From: Straminergon stramineum
Lineage: Eukaryota > Streptophyta > Bryopsida > Hypnales > Calliergonaceae
NCBI GenBank assembly: GCA_963920665.1
Contig: OY987267.1
Location: 25,420,001 to 25,484,000 of the forward strand
DNA: 64,000 bases
Direction: 5' to 3'
Shown here: positions 1 to 11,942 of the stretch, piece after piece
Layout of the letters: every line of letters begins with the position of its first letter
How positions within the stretch are numbered: the first letter of the stretch is position 1
Notes under the pieces: generated by a model
Told to the model about the DNA's origin: nothing
Database searches by the model: none
Seen by the model: only the letters and a program-made list of their open reading frames with translations
Position numbers and translations under genes: made by a program

Positions 1-1606
1 AGTCTCACAACAATAATGTCGGGGTGACAAGAAGATTGCTAGCTAGTTGAGGTCAAAACATAAAACCAGACAGAAACGCTGCATTTAGACAAGATCATCA
101 CGGCGTAGTACTGTTTCTCATTGAGGAGGAGGATCTTCGGTAAAAACCTACAGCAAAAAATAGAATCCCCATAAAGATACCACCAGATTGTGCACCAAAT
201 ATAGTGATTTCATGTCCAGACGTAATTTAAAACGGACCTCTAATCAATGCAGGGATAGTTATTAATTAACCGAATACAGGGATTTAGTAATAAGACAGTT
301 ACCAAATTTATGGCATTTCATTTCACAGCACTAATTGATTTCTTAAAATGTGTGAACATCTGTTCTGCATTTAGCTCAAGGAGGAAGTGCTCTTAAGGTG
401 GTCAGCATCCGCTTCAAAACTGTAGATTCAGCTTGGACAAGCTCAAAACTAGTTCAATTCCATATCGAGAAAAGATACGGAGAACAAAACGCTGAGTATG
501 ATTTCGTAAGCTGCTGCTCACTCCAGCTAGTGACCACAGCTTACGGTTTGAAATAGCGGTGGATGAAATGCAGAGCCGACGTAATGGTAAAACGGTACCA
601 ACACTAAGCACGCTGCAGCTAAAATGTAATATTGTTCCGGAACTCTAAGCGTCGGCAATCTAGCTAACATTCCATAGCCAGCTAGATCATGAAGCAATTC
701 ATCAGAAGGAGTCCCTGAGCGACAGTATTACGATCTAAGCCAGCTCCGTACGCAACACATAAAATACCTTTCAACGTGCCTGCATGCTCTAAAAGCGACG
801 TAGCTTCCGTAACCTTCAAAGAGTGAAAGAATCAAATGACATAGCCAGTGCTTGAACTCAGCAAGCCACCAAACAGCGACGGTTATACCATAGCTGAAAC
901 AGGAGATAGTCGGATCAAGGCATGCAATAGCCAATGTGCATCCCCGAGCTTAATACATTGCCACGAAAATCGGTCGTGTATACATTGCGTATTCTAGTTT
1001 TTTGAGCTGCGTTAATAGCAAAGTATCTCGTTTAGCGTCTCTCAGTTATTTTTTATTTCAGCATCCTGAAGTCTCTCGGGCTTCAACCTCTCGGACATAA
1101 TTTTAACCCTTTCAAATCGAAGCTGAGATTGAAACGGTGCCCTTCATAACTGATAACCACGAATAAGGATAACTACGAAGCTAAATAGTTCACTACAGTA
1201 GCTGCACTTAACACTCCATTTGAAAACTTCACCACAAGAAAACAAGAAACGCGGGAGCTCACCGTGTACACGCAGCACGACACCTCTCCGTCGAAAACAT
1301 CACACGCTCCTCAGTAACTGCACCTTTTCTCCAACACTCCCGCATTATCAAACCGAAACCAGCCGCAAAGACGTGCAAAAAAACGGCCTCAGCGTGTCAT
1401 TCCACCTCTCATTTCCAGCGGCGTCGCCTTTGAAAGCACCTGCATGACCTAGCATCAAAAAAAAAAGGTTAGGGACGAGAGGAGCACACGCTATGCCGAT
1501 GACGCTGCACATATCAACAACTGCAATAGAGCTCACGTGAGGCCAAGCAGAGAGGGTGACAGTCGCCAGTGAGAGCAGGCCTCAGCGAGCCAGCGGAGCT
1601 TGATCA

Positions 1607-1625
1607 GAGGGAGAGAGAGAGAGAC
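1607..1625. repeat. (GA)n microsatellite
   Basis: A run of GA dinucleotides, reading as CT on the minus strand. CT-rich runs are common in plant 5' untranslated regions. Confidence 0.9.
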
Positions 1626-1786
1626 GACGAGAAGTGGACCGCCTGGACGGACGATGACGTTCGTCGTTCGTCGTTCGTCGCGGTTGGACTGTGCAACGGG
1701 TGAGAGCAGGTGGAGACTCATAAAGAACGGTGACGGCGATTGCCGATGAGCAGTCATCAGGCATCACCTGGCCTGCGTGTCTGCCT

Positions 1787-1842
1787 GCATGCCTGGCTGC
1801 ATGCCTGGCTGGGCCGGGTGACGACTGGGCCGGGTGATGACT
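1787..1842. repeat. two short tandem duplications
   Basis: The 12-mer GCATGCCTGGCT occurs twice in a row (1787-1810). It is followed directly by two copies of a 16-mer, GGGCCGGGTGACGACT and the same with one change (1811-1842). Confidence 0.9.
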
Positions 1843-2184
1843 GGACGGTCATCAACAGTCCGCGGGAAGTGAAGTCCGTCAGTAGTTCCTCATTGAGTGT
1901 CGTCTTGGGCTTTGAATGCCCGCGGCCACTTGTATTTGCACCTCCTTTATTAATTGCCCCCCCACCTCTCATCAAGTGTATTAGGCGTCTTTGTCAACCA
2001 CATTGCACTCCCCTGTCGGAGTTGAAATTTTGGCCCTCGGGTAACTGAAGGTAAGGGATCAGTTTGTTGGGTGAGGGTACCCTTACCTTTACTTCAATTA
2101 GATGAGCCCATTGCGGGTAGAATGGCTACCTTGGCCCTACAAAATAGTTGGAAAATTGTAGATTTTGTTCTAGCTTTACTGTAC

Positions 2185-2720
2185 ATAAGGTAATCCAGCC
2201 CATGATTTCCCTTGTTGAAATCACTGGGGAAAAAAATCAAATAATTCCAATGAAAGACACATGTGAGAAATCAAGAAGGTATTTGAAATTTCATTTTTTT
2301 GGACAAAGTATGAGTTTGTTATGAATTTTTGAAGTGGGTTGCCAAATTGGTCCAAAATAGTCTCTAGACTACCCCCAAATTACCATATCGTATATCTGTA
2401 ATAGTCATTTTACCACATGAAGCATTCACAATGTTTCCTAAGATGGCCATGACATGAAGGAATAAAAAAAATTACTTCTCGTGACGAATTTACCTTAAAA
2501 AGGTGGAAGTTCCTATATAGCAATCACTAATATCTCCTTCACCATCACCCCCTAAGGCATTGATTGTGGCCACTAGCTCAACCTAATTACCTCAAATCTC
2601 ATTTATTGGAAAAAATCTATTATGGATTGATTTAAGATTGTAATGGATCATATCCTAGGTGACAACACTACGTAAGGTAGTAGGCTCATAAACCACTCAT
2701 CTAAAGGTTGGTCTACTTTT
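2185..2720. mobile_element. Degenerate copy of MITE family E
   Basis: The sequence follows the internal order of family E seen better at 19.76 and 20.94 kb. It has a terminal TAAGGTAA..CAGCCCAT motif, then the block around GACAAAGTATGA, then the block around GCAATCACTAATC. The right end is eroded, so that boundary is approximate. A further partial copy lies near 3.10-3.29 kb. Confidence 0.55.
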
Positions 2721-3392
2721 TCATGTATATCTTTTCATGGGAATATTTTTAGTTTGTTTTTTTTCAGACAAAGAGATGTAGATGTAGAATTTAACACAAG
2801 TGGTTTCATGTTTTTTGAAGCATTATTGAATTAGTTATGAATTTTCAAACTTTTATGTCATAGGCCTCTATTTATGACACTAGGTCTTCCATAAATTGTT
2901 CACTTGAAGTTATAAAGAAAAATGGGGAAAGCAAGGACAATGATTGTCTCTTGCAATAAATTAATTTTTTTTCTTGATTCATTCAAATGACTATAGAGGT
3001 TGATTTCAGAACCATCTAATGTCCATCTCAAAGCTAAAGTAGGAATGATTCTAAATGTCTGAGCTAAGTACAAGCCTCCTACCTTATTTTGCATGTCACA
3101 AGCTAGTTTACCTTAGAGACAAATGAAAAAAAAGGCAACAAAAATGAAAATGGAAAAATGTTATATTTTTTTAACAAATTATGAATTTGTTGTGAATTTT
3201 TGAAATGCATTGTCCTTCTAGCCTTAAAGAGTTACTTCAACATCCACAAAAGTAGTCTAAAGAAAATGCATGTCATTCACCTACTATATTCACAATATTT
3301 TTGGAAAAAGGACAATATAACAAGGCACAAAAATAGTCCCTTATTGTAATGTTTTTTGCACACAAAAGATAGAAGCTCCTATTGTGGTCACT

Positions 3393-3759
3393 TAGAGTAA
3401 ACTTGCCATTTACCGCACACATCCAAAAAACACACAACAATCTTTGCCAATTACCATACACTAACCGCACGATGCAACTACCAATTCAATTGCTATAAGA
3501 ATAAAATTTTGTATCACCGCCCAATGACCGCACACCATGCAGTGAAGGGTTGCAAGGAATTTTTAACTAGACTTTAGCTTCATCACCTATAGATTGCAAT
3601 AAAATTTGTTGGAAGAAATCTTTTTGCATTCTATTTTTTGAAGGTGAATCTTAACATGACATTTAATGATCATATCAAATTTCCAAACATGCAAGTCTCT
3701 ATATTCATATGGAGAAGGATTTGAATTTTGTCTGTGTGGTGATTGGCAAGTTTACTATA
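3393..3759. mobile_element. MITE family H, copy 1
   Basis: About 367 bp bounded by inverted TAGAGTAAACTTGCCA and TGGCAAGTTTACTATA. A second copy at 29.77-30.14 kb matches it end to end at the same length, which fixes the boundaries. There is no coding capacity. The target duplication is short and not clear. Confidence 0.75.
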
Positions 3760-3835
3760 CTCATATATCCCATTGATCTCAACTCAAAATTGTTATTGTG
3801 ATTAGGCACTAGTCATTTCCTTGTAGCACAAATAG

Positions 3836-3920
3836 TACTCCCTCAATTTGGAAATAGTGTATCCATTCTCAATGGAGATTGCACTAAGAATGGATACACT
3901 AAATCCAAACAAAGGGAGTA
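3836..3920. mobile_element. Stowaway-like MITE, 85 bp
   Basis: It starts TACTCCCTC and ends GGGAGTA. The two halves pair almost fully through GTATCCATTCT and AGAATGGATAC. A CTCCCTC terminus beside a TA target is the known signature of Stowaway (Tc1/mariner-type) MITEs. This is a very short, nearly complete hairpin copy. Confidence 0.8.
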
Positions 3921-6214
3921 TTTATTAAAAAATGGATCTTGTAGATTGAATACATGACTTTGATGGACCTATTGGTCCATTTGTGATTGCTTGGAATGGG
4001 GAAATGTCTAAAATAGACTTCTCTACTTGATATGTCCTAATCTTTGGATCTTTTTAAATGACAAATCCTATTCTCTCATTGATTAAAATCTTTAAGAGTA
4101 TGTGAAGTGGACACATTAAATTATCATGGTTTTATCTACAAGGGAATCTACTTGCTCTGAATTTGATGTTTTGCATCACCAAAAATACAAATGTTGTCCA
4201 AATATTGTTTCCATCTCATAAAGACTTTCCACTAGTAATAGATAGTAAACCATGGCAATGCATTCTCTTCTAAATTCAAATGACACACAAGATTAAAAGA
4301 AAATTATGGACACCGATGGAATAAAATAAAATAATTTATATTCTATTTAAAATAACTTATTTTAGCAATATATTCAATGTATACACCAACATTCATTCTT
4401 CAACAATTTACTAATTCTATGGATATGAGATATTTTTTGACATTGCAAATTAGATTTCTTTGTTTTATTTTCTAAGTTTTTAATAAGAATGAAAGAAGTA
4501 GACTTCATGTATGTAAGTAAAGGTTATGAGCTCCTACACTTGAATCAAGGATATACATAAGCTATAGCTTGTATTGTTTTGAAATGAAGGTGGGCATAAT
4601 CAACTTCATGTTCTATTGGTTCTAATGTGTATACAACTATACAATTGCAGTATAAATAAGCACATGGGGAGACTAGAATATAAAGGAAGAAGGAAAAATC
4701 TTCATTCATTGTCTACATTGATATATATTACAGGTCTCTGCTTAAGCCAACTCCTGCATAATGTTGTAGAATCAATGAAATATCATTCTAACTACAATCT
4801 TTAAGTATGATTGCATTTTACCTGCTTATTCAATGTTAGGCATTGTAGCACTATGGAAGTTAAGGTCACTAAAACAATGTACTACAATTTCTTTTAAATA
4901 TGACTAATAATTTTGAATGGTTATTTTTCCAATAAAATGAATTTTTCATTTACATAATAATGAAGCTTTAAAAACATTTTATTTTTCTCAAATTTATCAT
5001 TAACTTGTCACGTGCAAAATTTTGGGAGATTTTTATGTGCCTCAAATTACAAAAATACAATATTACTTTATTGTGTTCTATTAGTTTTAAGTTTTTGATT
5101 TGATTTTTTTTCCAAAAGTAATCCACCAAATACTCCCAACACTGACCTTATTCCAAATGCAATAAAATCAACACGTGTTTCAACCATAATTAGATTTAAT
5201 AATAAACTAAATGAATGTCAAGGTTTCTTTTATAAGCCATGATTTCCTATTTCTTGTTTCATGTGTTATAGACTAAGGATATTCTGGATTTTATCTCTTT
5301 CACAATAAAAAAATTGCAATTTTCAAATTGTTGATCTCATCTACAATTTTGATTACCAAAAGCAAATATTTCAATTCATAAGAATATTGGAAGGATTGGA
5401 CAACCTTTAGAAAATTGTAACTAAAGTGCATTCTTGACACACCTTTATCAAATTTTTAAATTTGAGTAAAAAGATCTAGTAGATTCTCAAATTGAAACAA
5501 TTTCTAAAATTCTATTTTCTCTCTCTATATTTTTTTAAATTTAAAAAAAATAGACAACTATTTTTTCAAGTTTCTATTGTATCTTCCACACAAATAAGGT
5601 AAAATCAAAGATGCAATAGAAGATTGTCATTTTGAGCCTCCAAGATCTTGCTTTTATGGTTTGAAATCAAATTTTGGATATTTTTGTAAAACAAAGGTGA
5701 TATTATATGCAATCATAATTTAACAATGACATTATAATAGATTTTTAATTTGGTCAATCTTACCAAATATCAATTAAAAATCTATAATTACTTGTTTTAA
5801 CATATGTTAGTTAGTTGGTTATAATAGACAATCCAATCATATAAATTATACATCTCAATTCTTCACAACAATAAATTTGTACAATATGGTAGAAAATTGT
5901 GAAAGTTGCATATATTAGTAGGTTCTTTAGTTTGCTTAAAATGCTTCAGCATTAGAGATTAGAAATTGCTTTTAAATTTAGTCTAAAGTAATATAGAAGC
6001 GATTTAATAGTCACTCAAACTTTGAGGGAATATACTAGTAAGTACTAAAATTAGCTCAAGCAATACATCAAGAGTTTGAATAGTGATGGATATAGCCGTA
6101 TACCAATTCAATGATATTTCAATGGATGTAGTTTAATAAATGTGAACATTCAAATGAAATTTAGATGAAAATATATGAGATTGAATGCAAAGTGAATGAA
6201 AGTTGGACGGCATC
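3921..6214. other. AT-rich gene desert
   Basis: There is no credible coding frame, RNA gene or clear repeat boundary. The only open frames are short and of low complexity. Confidence 0.6.
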
Positions 6215-6378
6215 CACTAGAAGAAATCTACATTTGCCTCAAACAAAATCTACATGACATGTTCGTTGAGGCAAACACAAAATTTGCACAAAAAAACACA
6301 AAAAATGGAGATTTTGCGTTTGCCTCAACAAACGCATCATGTAGATTTTGTTGAGGCAAACAAAGATTTCTTCTAGTG
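6215..6378. mobile_element. Foldback MITE with CACTA-type ends
   Basis: It begins CACTAGAAGAAATC and ends with the inverse. The two halves pair over roughly 75 nt each, including TTTGCCTCAA and AAAATCTACATGA, leaving a small loop. A CACTA start is typical of the CACTA (En/Spm) superfamily. The three flanking bases do not form a clean duplication, so classification is tentative. The overlapping open frame is just the palindrome. Confidence 0.75.
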
Positions 6379-6579
6379 ACATCTACCATATTTGAGATAG
6401 TATGAAAATAGTGGAGATTATCTTGTATTGAATTTATGTAGAATATTGTGAAGACAATATTATTACGCCTGGCAACTTGGCATAATTCCAAACTTAGTGC
6501 AAGTAAGTGTTGGATAGGAATGATATTAGGTAGATATTACTCCAAAATTAATAATATTAAAAATAAAAATAAAATAAAA

Positions 6580-6596
6580 TTATATATATATATATA
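6580..6596. repeat. (TA)n microsatellite
   Basis: Simple TA dinucleotide run. Confidence 0.9.
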
Positions 6597-6704
6597 ATCT
6601 ATCATGTTTGATGTTGCTTCCTAGAAGAGACCCTCCGACAAAAATATCCAATTACAAAATCAGCCCCAACATTTTTTTCCCTTATGTGTATTTTCTTTAA
6701 AGCA

Positions 6705-6895
6705 CTTGCAACCTTGATTGAATGGCTTTGCCTTAGCACACTAATGAGATGGTCATGAGTTCAAACCCATATATTGGCAAGGTGCATAGCACCATAGTCT
6801 ATCCAACTATAGTAGGATCAAATGACCTTGTCGTCATGTGGGGACTTCACAATTTCTTAGGAGTAGGAACATAATAGTTTTTTTTATTAGATCTA
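6705..6895 (+). mobile_element. Possible tRNA-derived SINE fragment
   Basis: An A-box-like TAGCACACTAATG is followed about 15 nt later by a good B-box-like GAGTTCAAACC, the internal promoter arrangement of tRNA-derived SINEs. A T-rich tract lies at the far end. No second copy was seen in the window and no target duplication was identified. Confidence 0.3.
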
Positions 6896-7619
6896 CTTCC
6901 TAAAGGAAGCATTGAGGATGGAATCTGCCATCTAAGTCCATGAGGCTTAAATAGTGGATCCATTTCTACCTCCTAACATAAGCATCAAAGATAGAATTTG
7001 CAATCTAGATCCTTGAAGCTTATATAGTTATTCCATTTCCAACTAACACTTCATTCAAGATAAACTTCTTCTATTTACACTTTGAAAATGAAAAATGGCT
7101 AGGGTTGATTTTAGGTAGAGTTGGAATTAACATCTTCGAAGATCCCATAATTTATTTATAGATTGTCCAAAATACATACATTGAAGGAATCACAAATCTT
7201 CTTCCAATTACCAACTGAAATCAGCTATCTAGGTACATTCACACTTGGTGTTTGGTAACAATGGTTATAAAATCACAATACCTCTAACAAAGACAAAAAT
7301 GTGTAAGTTTTATAGAAACAATTATTCTGAGTTGGTTTGGCATAATTAGGATCATCTTAAGTTATTTGTTGCTCAAATTTAGGGACATAACATTCAATAA
7401 AGAGATTGCCCTTTCTTCTCTAGAGTCTTCATCCATAAAATCCACCTTCACATCATTGAGACATTTGGAAACAAATTACAAAATACATGCAACAACGGTT
7501 TGCCAAAAGTCCAAATAATCCCCTCTAAGCTAATATTCATGCATTTGACCATTTAAAAAAATTGATAGAAAAATGAAGAGATAACTTCATTGGCATTTGT
7601 GTGAATGAAGCTTGGAGTT

Positions 7620-8180
7620 GTCATTTTTGTAATGAAATCCATTGTCCATCGTGAATCTTCAAAGGATATGGGATAATTTGAAGAATGAGAGCTTGATTGC
7701 TCATTGTCAAAAAGTAGGAATTATGTGTGAAATAGAATTTCATACCTCATTTAGGTGTAGTAGAATAACTTTTAGCAAAAAAGTTTGAACGAAGAAAAAT
7801 TGGTAAATCAAGCTAAATTTCATGTGTGAAAATTCTTTTGTAAATTTTAGACTCCAATAAAAAATTTTGGACAAAATTCAAAGAGAATGTTTAAAATGTC
7901 AAAGAAAGTGTCAAAGAAAAGTATAAAAGAAAATGTCCCTTCCAACCCTCTCTCTGAAATTTGTCCATAAAATTTGATTGGAGGCTCAAAATATCAAACA
8001 GAATATAGGACATGAAAGTTAACTTGATTGACCAACTCTTCTTAGGCAACTGTTTTGGAAAAAGTTATTTTACTATGCCTAAAGGAAGTCTAATATTCTA
8101 CTTCAATCACAATTCCTACTTTTGAATTAACTATGAGTGTTTGAGCTTCTACAAATTCTAATTTACACATGGCCCACAGG
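7620..8180. mobile_element. Foldback family N, copy 1
   Basis: Two imperfect inverted halves share the blocks CATACCTCATTT, AATCAAGCTAA and CCAACC.CTC with the copies near 40.4 and 41.7 kb. The outer limits are approximate and no gene is present. Confidence 0.5.
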
Positions 8181-8859
8181 AATTGTTTTACTTCCTACCA
8201 CCCCATGTGTATATAAAGAGCTTGTGTTCTCAATTCAAGACACTAATTCTAGTGAATAACTTTTGAAACATAGTGAGGTAGGTACTGAACCCAATGTTCT
8301 CTTATGGCATTGGAGGTGCTTGCAACGTAGGTAGTGTTACATAAATTTTGAATCTCTAAATGTACGGAGGTTCACAAATTGCCCATCTCCTCAAATGCCC
8401 ATTCTTCATCACCACTCCCTTTTGGTAATATATGTTGTTCTCTTTATGCATACGAAGAGATGGCACTGATTAATTACAACATAGTTCCCCTTGCAGTTGT
8501 GGTACATTGTGATTGTTTTACAACACTCTCAATCCTTGGTGGATTTTGCAACCAACCTTTGAGGGAAACACAAAAGTCTACATGACCAAAGTGGGATGAA
8601 TGGAATTTTTTGCTAAAAAATTCATAGTAATTATGTTGTGAGAAATAGAAATCTGGAAAATTATGGAAACCTTCTTAACTCTATTTTTGCACATTGGAAA
8701 AAATTTCCCACCCAAGAAACTCGCCGTCCAAATACATATAACCACTTAAGTGGTTATAAATGGGTTGCCTTCCTTAGAGGCCCCACAATTAGATAGAAGC
8801 TAAATCTTCCCTTGCTTGAATAACTTGTCTTGGGGAGAGCTCCTGTGTCTTTACTACAC
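8181..8859. other. No gene seen
   Basis: AT-rich sequence of unknown origin. The 68-codon open frame at 8379-8585 has no recognisable features. Confidence 0.5.
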
Positions 8860-9504
8860 TTAACCCCTAAATGCCCAAGGCACCCAAATGTGGTGTTTGG
8901 AAAACTTTGAAGTTAAGTAAAACCCAATCAAATTGCTATTATTAGTAGTTTATATTTTTGGAGAATTCTTTTTGAAGTCTAGTTTTAGGATCAAAAAGTT
9001 GATCTTAAAAATAAAGGATTATGATTTTTCTATTGAAGATTTTGTGCAAGGATACCCAGTGCAATCTTGACTTCCCATAGTGTTGCGGGCTCTTGGAAAC
9101 GAGCCTCAAATACACTAGATCTAGGAGGCAAAATCACATTAGAAATTCATTTTAAAATATTGTAGAATAGATTTTGAAAAACCATAAATTGATTGAGGTT
9201 GTGCATGCTAGGCCCTATAACCTCGTATTTTTTTAGTGACAAAATTTTTAGAGTTGACATGCAAAAAGTGAATTGAGAAATTTTCATAGTTTTTACACCC
9301 TCGTGATCAAACATTATAATCTTTCAATCTATAAGTGATATTATTTTGTTTTCTTTTCCTATGTGATCTCTAACATGTCTAGTTAAAATTTGTACAGTTA
9401 CAATTCAAAAGAAATTGGTACAACTTATGAAAATGTTGACTTTTTGTTCAATTTAGAGCAAATTTCACGAAGCTCCAAACAGGCCTTGGGCATTTAGGGG
9501 TTAA
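8860..9504. mobile_element. TTAA element, family D
   Basis: A 645 bp element with perfect 22 bp terminal inverted repeats. Both ends read inwards as TTAA, then CCCCTAAATGCCCAAGGC. TTAA flanks and a terminal CCC are the hallmark of the piggyBac superfamily. The interior has no transposase frame, so it is non-autonomous. Confidence 0.85.
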
Positions 9505-9944
9505 TAGTGAAATTAGGTTGCATTCCCCCATGAAAGTTCCATTCCCAACCATCAAAGTCAACAAATACTTCTACAAATATTTCCATTTGCACATGAGGAG
9601 GTTCATGAATTACAATTACAACAATCCCTAATTTAAAAGTAGTACATTCTTATGCAATAGCAATAAATATTTGTATAGTGTCAAATGTCTAGAAATTAGT
9701 GTGGGGCAACCTATTTTCACTATTTAGTGTACTTTCCTCAATCCTCTCTAGAGTAGGAGTCTATGATAGGCCTATAATGGAGTGTGAATTGCAATCTTTT
9801 TGTTCAGTTGTTTTATTTGCATGCCCAAATGACATTGACATTGAGAGAATGGGGGCCATTCAAAGGTTTGGAGCTGAGCTAGTGGGATGATGGGATAGCC
9901 CAGCGCAATACAAACAAGCTAAGGTGGGTTCATGATCATGCTAA

Positions 9945-10110
9945 CTCTTCAAGGATAGACTAGTGACTATGGAAATCAACCCTTTTGAAACATCATCTAC
10001 TTTAAAAAAATCAATAAAATACTCATTGGAGGTCAAAGTATTATACAAGATCTCCCCTTTTCCCATAAAATTTCAAGAATGAATAGTTGCACAAAATTTC
10101 AACAATGAAT
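9945..10110 (+). mobile_element. Truncated copy of TTAA family B
   Basis: Contains the family B blocks GTGACTATGGAAATCA, CATCATCTACTTTA, ACTCATTGGAGGTCAAA and GATGAATAGTTGCA in order. The ends are missing. Confidence 0.6.
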
Positions 10111-10116
10111 AGTTGC

Positions 10117-10223
10117 AGTTATGTATTTTCAGTAAAATTTTACTTAAAAGACTCTTTATAGGTCATTACTTGAAAGACTATACTACTAGGACTAAACTTA
10201 AAACATCCCTTTCTCTTGTAGTG
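10117..10223. mobile_element. Partial CACTA-like MITE, family I
   Basis: Shares GACTATACTACTAGGA, the TTAAAACA block and the terminus CTTGTAGTG with the intact copy at 13.55 kb. The left end is lost. Confidence 0.6.
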
Positions 10224-10226
10224 TTT

Positions 10227-10584
10227 TGAACTTCAAATTACTCCCAAACATTCAAAACAACTTGGATTGACATGAAAATTCTACCACAATAACTAGACTT
10301 TAAAGGGAACATAACCCAACAAATTTTTATTGAAAACGAACTTCGGATGAAGGAGATACAAGCCCCCGAAGTTGCAACCATCAAATGCAATTTGGTAAAC
10401 TCAAATTGAACTTGTAAAATTCAGAAAATCTTGGATTGATTTGAAAATTTTACCACACAAACTAGAAGACAGAGCGCAAATTTTCCAACAAGTTTTATAG
10501 AATTTGGACATTGGATGGAAAATTTACAACACTTTGAATTTGAGATGAGGACACTTTTGGTCCCTTTGGGTGGTGACGGGGGTA
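10227..10584. mobile_element. Partial copy of TTAA family C
   Basis: Matches the right-hand third of the element at 17.89-18.87 kb, including CCCAAACATTCAAAACAACT and the end GGACACTTTTGGTCCC. It ends in a decayed GGGGGTAA where family B begins. Confidence 0.65.
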
Positions 10585-11350
10585 AAAGATGGACTGGTGA
10601 CTATGGAAATACTTCCCTTGGGAATTGTGTGACATCATCTATTTTTTTTTAAATCAAAGATATTCATTAAAAGTCATACTACTTTAGAAGACCTACCCTT
10701 TTCTTACAAAATTTTGAGGATGAATAGTTGCAACTAAGGTAAACTAACCCATGACAAACAAATTGCCTAACGCAATCATCTAGAAAACCACCCATTAGAG
10801 TCTTAAATCAACCCATGGCAAATTCTTTCTAATAAATGAAAGTAGGACTACATTAGGTTGATTTGAGGCCATAATCTTGTCTTGGGAGATGGTCTTGGAG
10901 TCATTAGTGATTGTCATAGGACACTTACACCATTCTAGTATATATTCATTACAAGAACTAAATTTTTTATTCCTTTATGTCATGCCCATGTTAGAAAATA
11001 TTGCAACCATGTTAGAAAATATTGTTACTGCTTTAGGTGGTTTGATGACCATGATGGGTACACTTTTTGATGGTTTTGGAGTAGTCTATAGATCTTTTTA
11101 GGCTAATTGGGCAATACACTTCAAAAATTCAGAAAAAATTCATACTTTGTCAAAAAAATAAAATTTCAGTTGCTCTCTCCATTTCTCATGTTTGTCTTTA
11201 TATGGTAAAAAAATTCAAAATTTTCAAAACTATGAACAATACAAACCAGTCATTTTGCCTATCATAGGTTGGTTTATCTTATGTCCTAGATGGAGAGATT
11301 CTTTGTCATCCAATGGACACAAAACATCCACTTCGACGTTGAAGAGTTAA
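10581..11350 (+). mobile_element. TTAA family B copy split by an E element
   Basis: The left half (GACTGGTGACTATGGAAAT to ATAGTTGCAA) and the right half (GTCCTAGATGGAGAGATTC to TTAA) together make one family B element. They are separated exactly by the E element at 10734-11282. The terminal TTAA at 11347 also serves as the start of the next B copy. Confidence 0.7.
10734..11282. mobile_element. MITE family E, nested in a B copy
   Basis: Bounded by CTAAGGTAAACTAACCCAT and ATAGGTTGGTTTATCTTAT. Because it interrupts a recognisable B element, both ends are defined independently. The flanking 4-mers CTAA and TTAT look like a decayed TTAA duplication. The 74-codon frame inside it repeats AT.TTAGAAAATATTG and is not a gene. 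Confidence 0.7.
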
Positions 11351-11575
11351 CCTTTGAATGTTGACACGGACGTTTTGTGTCCAATGGATGACAAGGAATT
11401 CTCCTGTGTAGGATAGAAGTGCAACTATTCATCCCCGGAATTAGGGGTAGAAAGGGAAGATCTTCTACAATAGTTTGACCTCCAATGGATATTTTTGTTT
11501 TTTTTAAAGAAGAGAATGTCACACGGTTCCAAAAGTCATGATTTCCATGTCACCAGTCCATCCTTCAAGGGTTAA
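11347..11575 (-). mobile_element. TTAA family B, full-length copy
   Basis: 229 bp in the reverse orientation, bounded by TTAACCTTTGAATG and CATCCTTCAAGGGTTAA. Its length equals that of the copy at 17521-17750. Each terminal TTAA is shared with a neighbouring element. Confidence 0.85.
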
Positions 11576-11925
11576 CCCATAAATGATGTGGTGGACAAGG
11601 AATGACAAGGAACTCTCTTGTGTAGGATAGAAATGAAACTATTCATTTTTAGAATTAGGGCGGGCTTCCATGTGGAGTCAGGGCTGGTGAAGTTCACCAA
11701 TCCATGGTGGACAGGGGGTTCCAGAAAAACCGGACACCCATTCTATTGTTGATTGGTGGACTTTAGCGGCCCCGATTCCAGATAGAAGCTTGCCTTTAGG
11801 GATAGAAAGGGGGAGATCTTCTATAGCAATTTGACTTCCAATGAATATTTTTGGTTTTTTTAAAGTAAATATTGTCACTTTGTTCCAAAAGGGCTGATTT
11901 TCATGGTCACCAGTCAAGCAGTTAA
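11572..11925 (-). mobile_element. TTAA family B copy interrupted by a small insertion
   Basis: Starts at the TTAA that ends the previous copy. It follows family B to GAATTAGGG and resumes at GGATAGAAAGGGGGAGATC after about 135 bp of foreign sequence. It ends at GTTAA near 11922. Confidence 0.75.
11661..11795. mobile_element. MITE family K inside a B copy
   Basis: The insertion has imperfect inverted ends (GGGCTTCCATGTGGAGTC at left, the inverse of GCTTCTATCTGGAATC at right). It is flanked by TTAGGG on both sides, a possible target duplication. Relatives of one end occur near 28.93 and 29.25 kb. Confidence 0.5.
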
Positions 11926-11942
11926 TAAATAAATAAATAAAT
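11926..11942. repeat. (TAAA)n microsatellite
   Basis: Four to five TAAA units at the joint between two B copies. Confidence 0.85.

Larger units (their letters stand above)
1..2040. other. GC-richer stretch without a supported gene
   Basis: This stretch is clearly richer in G and C than the following 30 kb and contains a GA microsatellite and short tandem repeats near 1.6-1.85 kb. Open frames in it are short and resemble no protein I know. The composition and the CT-rich run, read on the minus strand, would suit a promoter plus 5' untranslated region of a gene running leftwards out of the window. No splice-supported exon was found, so this remains a guess. Confidence 0.3.
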
